Notes under the pieces: generated by a model | Told to the model about the DNA's origin: nothing | Seen by the model: only the letters and a program-made list of their open reading frames with translations | The model's database searches: none | Shown: positions 23,028 to 27,886 of the stretch, piece after piece | Layout: each line of letters starts with the position of its first letter | How positions within the stretch are numbered: the first letter of the stretch is position 1 | Source of the DNA: Planctomycetota bacterium | GTDB lineage: Bacteria; Planctomycetota; MHYJ01; JACQXL01; JAVHLO01 | NCBI GenBank assembly: GCA_031082105.1 | Contig: JAVHLO010000004.1 | Span: 1-27,886 of the forward strand | Reading direction: 5' to 3' | DNA: 27,886 bases | Made by a program: the position numbers and the translations under genes

Positions 23028-23280
23028 CGCTGCGCGGCAACCACAGATTACACAGATTTCACAGATTGGGATCAAAAGACGAAGCGTTTTCAGATCAACG
23101 ATGCCCGTCGAAGCTGATGACCAGCCCGACGCGCTTCCTGGAGCATTCCAGGCTGTTCAGGATTTGTGCTTCACAAACTCTTTTCGACGCAGATTCGGCT
23201 CCTGTTTCGACAACGACCTCTTTCCCGCACCATCAAGAATCTGTGCAATCTGTGTAATCTGTGGTTCCGTTGCTGCGCGC
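23028..23280. repeat. 253-bp element with CCACAGATTACACAGATT inverted ends
   Basis: The left end GCGCTGCGCGGCAACCACAG (to 23067, ...ATTTCACAGATT) and the right end (23238-23280, AATCTGTGCAATCTGTGTAA then TCTGTGG) are inverted copies of a 9-bp-period array. The interior has no gene. The element takes up most of the 22957-23296 gap and ends 17 bp before the DHH-phosphoesterase stop codon. Confidence 0.85.
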
Positions 23281-23296
23281 CAGGTGAACGACTACG

Positions 23297-24316
23297 TTAC
23301 TTCTTGCCGACCAGACGTTCTCCGCGGATCGGCATCGAAATCTGTTTCAGGAACCTTGCGCGCAATCGCATTTCAAGCCCCCGCCTGTCGGTCGCGCTGA
23401 CGTTGCCCACCTCGATCTTCCCGCCGGCCATCATGTCGTGACCGCCCGCGCTGCCCACGTGTCTCAGCATCCTGACAATGATGTCGCTGCAATCGGTGGC
23501 GAGGTTGGTCGTTCTTATAGAGACGAGCAGTCTTGTCTCAAATATCCCCGAACAAAATGACCACTGGATCTTCTCCATCTTCAACATCATGTCGGCGACC
23601 TCCGCCACAAGGTCGGGATACTGGACCTCGCCGAGTGTCGTACAAATGGCCTGATCGTGGATCGTCGTACTGTCGATCGCCCGGGAGTAGTTCGTGAAGA
23701 ACTCGCGCGGGACGGACGCGTTGGCGATCGAGTAGATCCATGTTGGCTCCGACATCGTAAAGAGCGAGAAATACGCCTCCTTGTCGACCAATCCGGCCTC
23801 GCGGCCGAGGTCCTGCGTCTCGGATTTGATCGCGTAGAAGAGCGCCGTCGCAAGCCGCGTGTCGATCCCCATACGGGCGGTACGCAGGTATTCGTACATT
23901 ATCGTGGAAGTCGCTCCGTAGTCCTCGCGGATATCCCAGAACGCGGCGCGCGGCGCCCTTCCCTTCCTGTTATGATGATCTACGACGACGAGCGGCTCGC
24001 GGTTTGGCGGCAACGAGATGTTGCCGAAGCGCGGCTGGGTATCCACGAGGGCGAGCGCCTCGAAGTTGTCGACTACCAGGTTTTCGAATGGGGATATTTC
24101 GATGCCCAGCTCCGAGACCATCGCCTTGTTCTCGGCGCGGCCGATCAGCCCGCTGTAGGCGAGGGTGCAGGATAGATTCTCAACCTTGCCGAGCAGGTGC
24201 TTCAACGCCAGGCCCGACGCGATGGCGTCCGGGTCGGGGTTGTCGTGAGTGAGTATCAGCAACGTCCGCTTGCCGGCCAGAATGGAATACAGCTTTTCAA
24301 GCTTTTCGGGTCGCAT
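23297..24316 (-). CDS. DHH/DHHA1 phosphoesterase (NrnA-like nanoRNase / pAp phosphatase)
   Basis: The 339-residue protein shows the DHH set: ILTHDNPDPDAIASG (motif I, 21-35), ALVDTQPRFGN (motif II, D91), VVVDHHNR (motif III, DHH), and a later Asp-containing motif around KSETQDLGREAG. The DHHA1 substrate domain has the glycine-rich GSAGGHDMMAGGKIE. NrnA-type enzymes degrade 2-5 nt RNA fragments and dephosphorylate 3'-phosphoadenosine 5'-phosphate. Its position downstream of rny and ymdB supports a role in finishing RNA decay, though a cyclic-dinucleotide (GdpP-like) or other DHH substrate is not excluded. The ATG at 24316 has GGAG upstream. Confidence 0.88.
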   Translation of the reverse strand: MRPEKLEKLYSILAGKRTLLILTHDNPDPDAIASGLALKHLLGKVENLSCTLAYSGLIGRAENKAMVSELGIEISPFENLVVDNFEALALVDTQPRFGNISLPPNREPLVVVDHHNRKGRAPRAAFWDIREDYGATSTIMYEYLRTARMGIDTRLATALFYAIKSETQDLGREAGLVDKEAYFSLFTMSEPTWIYSIANASVPREFFTNYSRAIDSTTIHDQAICTTLGEVQYPDLVAEVADMMLKMEKIQWSFCSGIFETRLLVSIRTTNLATDCSDIIVRMLRHVGSAGGHDMMAGGKIEVGNVSATDRRGLEMRLRARFLKQISMPIRGERLVGKK

Positions 24317-24388
24317 GTCGCGAGCGCTCCATTCTCAACTTGCCTGTCCTCATCGTCCACGGGTATTTTGACGGGCGCGTGATCTCAT

Positions 24389-24472
24389 GTCGTTGCGAGC
24401 CGCGACGATGTAAGCGCCGGGGCTTCTTGCGTCAGAGTGAAGGAGATTGCCTCACTGCGGCTCGCATTGACA
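24389..24472. repeat. Degraded GTCATTGCGAG-type palindrome
   Basis: The ends TGTCGTTGCGAGCCGC (24389-24404) and GCGGCTCGCATTGACA (24457-24472) are inverted repeats with two mismatches. The interior AGGAGATTGCCTC matches the same family as 21581-21660. Confidence 0.65.
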
Positions 24473-24500
24473 GTCGGTTGACCTTTCTCACTCCCCGCGA

Positions 24501-24546
24501 ATTCATCCCCCCATCTCCAGCATCGCCATACCTCTGCTTCTTACAC
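24501..24546 (-). repeat. Family B half-element
   Basis: On the minus strand GTGTAAGAAGCAGAGGTATG...GGAGATGGGGGGATGAAT parallels 17431-17475 (GTGTAAGAAGAGGAGATGAG...GGGGGGATTTGGAGAT). Confidence 0.55.
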
Positions 24547-24567
24547 CATAGTCAGGCGAGGACGCCG

Positions 24568-25359
24568 CTACGGCGGGACGGCCACGTGCACCCGCTTGAT
24601 CGCGGAAGCGCGACCGGTCGCGGTATCAATCGTCGCGATCGCGCCGCTGATCCGGACGTCGTCAGTCGCCACCTCGAAGTGGCTGGGCATTTGCGTCGTG
24701 AACGAGTAGAGCACCCTGTCGATCCGGCGGCCGAGCACGGAATCGTACGGGCCCGTCATGCCGAGGTCGGTGATGTACGCCGTACCCTTGGGCAGGACGC
24801 GCTCGTCGGCCGTCTGGATGTGAGTGTGAGTGCCGAACACCATCGACACTCTTCCATCGAGGAACCAGCCGAGCGCGATCTTCTCCGAGGTCGCTTCGCA
24901 ATGGGCGTCCACGACGATCACGCACGTCTGCGGTGCCGCCTCGCGCGCGAGTTTTTCGGCGAACTCGAACGGGCAGAGCGCGGGATCCATGAATATGCGC
25001 CCCTGCACGTTGATGACGGCGACTTTCACGCCCCGGGCCGATTCGACGACGCACATCCCGTGTCCGGCCGCGCCCGCGGAATAGTTCGCGGGCCTCAGCA
25101 GCCGCTGATACCTGTCCATCGCAGGCACGATGTCCTTCTTGCGGAACACATGATCTCCGGTCGTGATCACGTCGACGCCTGCCGCGAGCAGCTCCTCCGT
25201 GATGTCCGGGGTGATGCCCGAGCCGGCGGCCGTGTTTTCACCGTTGGCGACGCAGAAATCGACGGACTCTTCGGCCTTGAGGTCCTTCAGCCGCCGCTTC
25301 AGCGCGTCGCGACCGGGTCTGCCCACGATGTCGCCGATTGCTAGTATGCGAAAATCCAA
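24568..25359 (-). CDS. ymdB: YmdB family calcineurin-like metallophosphoesterase
   Basis: The 263-residue length is standard for this family (TIGR00282). Metal-binding motifs are ILAIGDIVGRPGR (D10), VANGENTAAGSG (N40/E42), TTGDHVFRKK (H69), VIVVDAHCEATSEK (H152) and FGTHTHIQTADE. Characterised YmdB from Bacillus hydrolyses 2',3'-cyclic nucleotides and influences biofilm and motility gene expression. It follows rny in the same direction, a conserved neighbourhood in many bacteria, although here 418 bp of repeat DNA separate the two. The start is TTG at 25359, with AAGGAG 7 nt upstream; no ATG or GTG fits as well. Confidence 0.93.
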   Translation of the reverse strand: MDFRILAIGDIVGRPGRDALKRRLKDLKAEESVDFCVANGENTAAGSGITPDITEELLAAGVDVITTGDHVFRKKDIVPAMDRYQRLLRPANYSAGAAGHGMCVVESARGVKVAVINVQGRIFMDPALCPFEFAEKLAREAAPQTCVIVVDAHCEATSEKIALGWFLDGRVSMVFGTHTHIQTADERVLPKGTAYITDLGMTGPYDSVLGRRIDRVLYSFTTQMPSHFEVATDDVRISGAIATIDTATGRASAIKRVHVAVPP

Positions 25360-25415
25360 TCCGGCGCTCCTTCATGCGCGTCCCACCTTGTCTCTTGAGA
25401 GGTCGGCATGAAAAG

Positions 25416-25762
25416 CCACAGAGACACAGAGGACACTGAGAACACATATGGGAGGCGCAACCTTCCTCCTCGGACTCAGCCCTTCTCGGCTTTCGAGATC
25501 ATCCACGGATTTCACGGATTGCGCGGATTCGCGGCCTGGTCGGACGCGCCACGTATTGGGATTTCGCATCTATGGGATCCGCGCAGTCCGTGGTCTCACC
25601 TCACCAACGGACTACAGGTCGATTCTGCGCGCTGCCTTTGTACTACAATCCGGCACAACTCTGTTTTTTTGCAGGGTTTTTCGTCTTTTTGTTCCTCCGT
25701 TCTTTCGTTCTTCAGTTCTTTGGTTGCAGCTCTGCTGCGCTGTGTTCTCCGTGTCTCTGTGG
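25416..25762. repeat. 347-bp element with CCACAGAGACACAGAG inverted ends, and a nested palindrome
   Basis: The left end CCACAGAGACACAGAGGACA and the right end TGTGTTCTCCGTGTCTCTGT are inverted copies of a short-period array. Nested inside are CCACGGATTTCACGGATTGC (from 25503) and its inverted partner CCGCGCAGTCCGTGG (to 25593). A purine-rich minus-strand array also lies inside (AACTGAAGAACGAAAGAACG, about 25693-25730). It fills the rny-ymdB gap and contains no gene. Confidence 0.8.
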
Positions 25763-25777
25763 TGAACACACGTCGGG

Positions 25778-27325
25778 TTAGCGCGCGTACTCGACGACGC
25801 GCGTCTCGCGAATCAATGACACCTTGATCTCGCCCGGGTAGTTGAGTTCCTTCTCGATCTCCTTTGCGATTCCACGGCAGAGGATGAGAGCCTGCTTGTC
25901 GTCGACCTTTGTCGAGTTCACAATGACACGGAGCTCTCTGCCCGCGTGGATCGCGAACGCGGATTCGACCCCCGGGAACGACATGCAGATGGCTTCGAGT
26001 CGTTCCATCCGCTTGATGTATTTCTCGAGCGTTTCGCGGCGCGCCCCGGGCCGTGAGGCCGAGATCGCGTCGGCCGTAGCCGTGATGAGCGTGTACGGCG
26101 AGTCGACGTTCATGTCGGAGTGGTGCTTTTCCGCCGCCTCGATTACCTCCTTGCGCTCGTCCCAGCGTCTGAGGAGGTCGGCGCCGATGGCCGGGTGGGT
26201 GCCCTCCATCTCCTGGTCGATGGCCTTGCCGATATCGTGCAGAAGCCCCGCCCGCTTGGCAAGGACCGGGTCGAGCTTCAGTTCCTGCGCGATGAGCCCG
26301 CAGAGGTGCGCGACCTCGATCGTGTGCTGCAGCATGTTCTGGCCGTAGCTGGTACGGAACGAAAGCCGGCCCAGGAGCGCGAGCGCCTTCGGGTGCAGAC
26401 CGTGGATGTCCATCTCGATCGCAGTCTTCTTGCCGGTCTGCGCGATGACCTCCTCCATCTCCTTTTTGCTCTGTTCGACGAGCTCCTCGATCCGGCCCGG
26501 GTGGATGCGCCCGTCGGCAATCAGCTTCTCCATCGCCCGCCGGGCCATCTCGCGCCGGACGGAATCGAAGCCGGAGAGGACAATGACGCCGGGCGTGTCG
26601 TCGACGATGACGTCGATGCCTGTCGACTTCTCGAACGCGCGGATATTCCTGCCCTCGCGCCCGATGATGCGGCCCTTCATGTCCTCGCTCGGAAGATCGA
26701 TGGTCGACACGACGTTCTCCGCGGTGTGTTCGATCGCGCACTTCTGGAGGGCCGTGACGATCACTTTCCGCGTCTCTTCTTCGCATCCCTCGCGCGCCGC
26801 GTCCTGCGCCTTCTTGATCCGCTGATGGTACTCGGAGGTGAGCTCCTTTTCGAGCTTGTCCATGAGCGTCGCCGTGGCCTCTTCCTTGGTCAGGCCTGAG
26901 ACCTTGTGGAGCGTCTCGTTCGCGGAAGCGACGAGCTGGTCGAGGTCTTTCGCCTTCTGGTCGAGCTTCTGTCCTTTCTCGACGATGTCCTTTTCGAGCC
27001 CGTCCAGGTACTTCTCGCGGCGCTGGATGCTCTCCGCCTTGCGGTCGATGACGTCTTCACGCTTGACGAGTCTTCGCTCGAAGCCCCTGAGTTCGTTCTT
27101 CGCCTCCGTGTTCTCGCGCTCGAACGCCTCGCGCTGCTTCAGCGCCTCTTCTCGAACCTTTGCCTGGGCCGCGCTCGCGATGCCATCGGCTTCACGCTTT
27201 GCCGATTCGATGATGTCCCTGGCGGCTTGCGACTGCTTGCGTTTCTGCAGGAAGACGGCGAGGAAGACGCCGCCGGCGCCGACGGCAAGGCCAAGCAACA
27301 ACATTATCACATCCATCTTGTCCAT
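25778..27325 (-). CDS. rny: Ribonuclease Y
   Basis: RNase Y is a membrane-anchored endoribonuclease that starts mRNA decay. The 515-residue protein has the full layout: N-terminal membrane helix (VIMLLLGLAVGAGGVFLAVF), a long coiled coil (about 28-190), a KH domain with GRIIGREGRNIRAFEKSTGI, and an HD domain with LLHDIGKA and HHSDM. The C-terminal RNase Y domain ends in ELNYPGEIKVSLIRETRVVE, typical for the family. The ATG at 27325 follows GGGAGAAG at 8 nt. Downstream come ymdB and an NrnA-like gene, together forming an RNA-turnover group. Confidence 0.97.
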   Translation of the reverse strand: MDKMDVIMLLLGLAVGAGGVFLAVFLQKRKQSQAARDIIESAKREADGIASAAQAKVREEALKQREAFERENTEAKNELRGFERRLVKREDVIDRKAESIQRREKYLDGLEKDIVEKGQKLDQKAKDLDQLVASANETLHKVSGLTKEEATATLMDKLEKELTSEYHQRIKKAQDAAREGCEEETRKVIVTALQKCAIEHTAENVVSTIDLPSEDMKGRIIGREGRNIRAFEKSTGIDVIVDDTPGVIVLSGFDSVRREMARRAMEKLIADGRIHPGRIEELVEQSKKEMEEVIAQTGKKTAIEMDIHGLHPKALALLGRLSFRTSYGQNMLQHTIEVAHLCGLIAQELKLDPVLAKRAGLLHDIGKAIDQEMEGTHPAIGADLLRRWDERKEVIEAAEKHHSDMNVDSPYTLITATADAISASRPGARRETLEKYIKRMERLEAICMSFPGVESAFAIHAGRELRVIVNSTKVDDKQALILCRGIAKEIEKELNYPGEIKVSLIRETRVVEYAR

Positions 27326-27435
27326 GCGTACTTCTCCCGAAAACGGGGCCTATCCGAAGCGCATGGTCGATGTGGCGGTTACGGGTGAGCGGCTTCCGGT
27401 TCCTGGGAGGTGGTTGATGTTCGTACGGGCCCGGG

Positions 27436-27816
27436 CTATGCGGCCCCGAGTTGCAGGCGGCCGTGGTTCAGGCGGATGTTGTGTTGGGTCGGAAAGGTCT
27501 CTACATGAGCCCTGTCGCCATGAAAGGCGAGGAAACGCATCCAAACAACTGTCTCAGGCACATAGCGTTCCAGATAGAGGCGCATGCGGTTCTCGAGCGT
27601 TTCTCCCAACCAAGCTCGAACGAGAAATCCCGCGCGGGCGGGAGTATTCGTCCTGTGGAACGTCCCCACTGCAACCACGTTCGTGCCCCGAGGCGTCGGG
27701 GCCGATGACTCTTCCGGTACCTTCCTGCCGCGCGTAACACGGGCAAGAAGAGTCAAGAAACGAGTCGCCCAAAGAAATACGAAACTCAACACTTCCCTGT
27801 CAATCCTAGTCAGCAC
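27436..27816 (-). CDS. Doubtful hypothetical protein upstream of rny
   Basis: A 126-codon open frame starting at GTG without a convincing ribosome site. The N-terminus is hydrophobic (SFVFLWATRFLTLLARV) and a later part looks plausible as protein (MRLYLERYVPETVVWMRFLA). Codon use is less GC-rich at third positions than in the neighbouring genes, and no family is recognised. A promoter-like pair lies within its first codons, which argues that it is leader or remnant DNA. It could be a decayed gene fragment. Confidence 0.25.
   Translation of the reverse strand: MLTRIDREVLSFVFLWATRFLTLLARVTRGRKVPEESSAPTPRGTNVVAVGTFHRTNTPARAGFLVRAWLGETLENRMRLYLERYVPETVVWMRFLAFHGDRAHVETFPTQHNIRLNHGRLQLGAA
27774..27803 (-). 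promoter_or_regulatory. Candidate promoter giving rny a long leader
   Basis: On the minus strand, TTGACA (27803-27798), an 18-bp spacer and TATTTC (27779-27774). If used, the rny mRNA would have a 5' leader of about 440 nt. Confidence 0.3.
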
Positions 27817-27859
27817 AATTGCCGACCGCCAAAAGCCTTCAGTAACCTATGAAGCCACA

Positions 27860-27877
27860 CGTCCATGCGCATGGACG
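27860..27877. promoter_or_regulatory. Perfect 18-bp palindrome
   Basis: CGTCCATGC-GCATGGACG with no spacer, in non-coding DNA at the right edge. It could be a repressor operator or a repeat fragment cut by the window edge. Confidence 0.35.
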
Positions 27878-27886
27878 CCAAACATA

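Noticed and set aside
23028..23280. CRISPR array based on repeated CACAGATT words
   Set aside because: The words are short, directly abutting and inverted at the two ends, with no spacers of regular length; it is a palindromic dispersed element. No cas gene is present.
19648..23400. Two long plus-strand frames (19648-21168, 21580-23400)
   Set aside because: Both are antisense shadows of the TPR and exported-protein genes and begin or end in repeats.
25416..25762. Insertion sequence between rny and ymdB
   Set aside because: No transposase frame is present; the internal frames are short and lack motifs. Better described as a non-autonomous repeat.

Overview
The window is high-GC bacterial DNA with genes mostly on the minus strand. 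The protein set points to an environmental, probably anaerobic or facultative, Gram-negative-type bacterium of the Planctomycetota or a related deep lineage. It includes an Nfn-type NADH/ferredoxin:NADP+ transhydrogenase, a YdjY-domain protein, a squalene-cyclase-like toroid lipoprotein, a WaaP-like kinase and a membrane protein with a spermidine-synthase-like domain. This placement is an inference from gene content. No rRNA, tRNA or CRISPR array was seen.

Layout. 1-2062 (minus): nfnA-nfnB pair, with nfnB cut by the left edge and a long palindrome between the genes. 2593-3282 (minus): HAD hydrolase. 3478-6229 (plus): a tandem WaaP/Kdo-kinase-like protein and a secreted archaemetzincin protease. 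6412-7578 (minus): myo-inositol-1-phosphate synthase. 7814-11552 (minus): an alpha/alpha-toroid lipoprotein, a membrane protein of unknown function and a YdjY-domain protein whose stop overlaps the next start. 11651-13885 (minus): PopT/DUF368 polyprenyl-phosphate transporter and the heme chaperone HemW. 14090-17286 (minus): a pyruvate-kinase C-terminal-domain protein and a membrane protein containing a spermidine-synthase fold. 17855-19384 (plus): a histidine/aromatic ammonia-lyase family enzyme with Ala-Cys-Gly instead of Ala-Ser-Gly, behind a perfect sigma70 consensus promoter. 19816-22956 (minus): a TPR protein and an exported protein, both of unknown function. 23297-27325 (minus): an RNA-turnover group of RNase Y, YmdB and a DHH/DHHA1 (NrnA-like) phosphoesterase.

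The most unusual overall feature is between the genes. Almost every gap holds a different dispersed or palindromic repeat, at least ten types in 28 kb. They include 115-370 bp MITE-like elements with terminal inverted repeats and short-period arrays (CGCCAAGACGCC, CACAGATTACACAGATT, CACAGAGACACAGAG and CCGAAATC types). There is also a dRS3-like palindrome, a GTCATTGCGAG palindrome, and a heptamer array that supplies the stop codon of one gene. One 33-bp hairpin element occurs twice, identically, in the same orientation 40-50 nt upstream of two start codons (archaemetzincin and inositol-phosphate synthase).

No single multi-gene defence or mobile system is visible. The best candidates for new biology are the Cys-type MIO lyase, the exported archaemetzincin with the shared 5' hairpin, the tandem kinase-like protein, and the isolated promoter with a dyad near 6283-6311.
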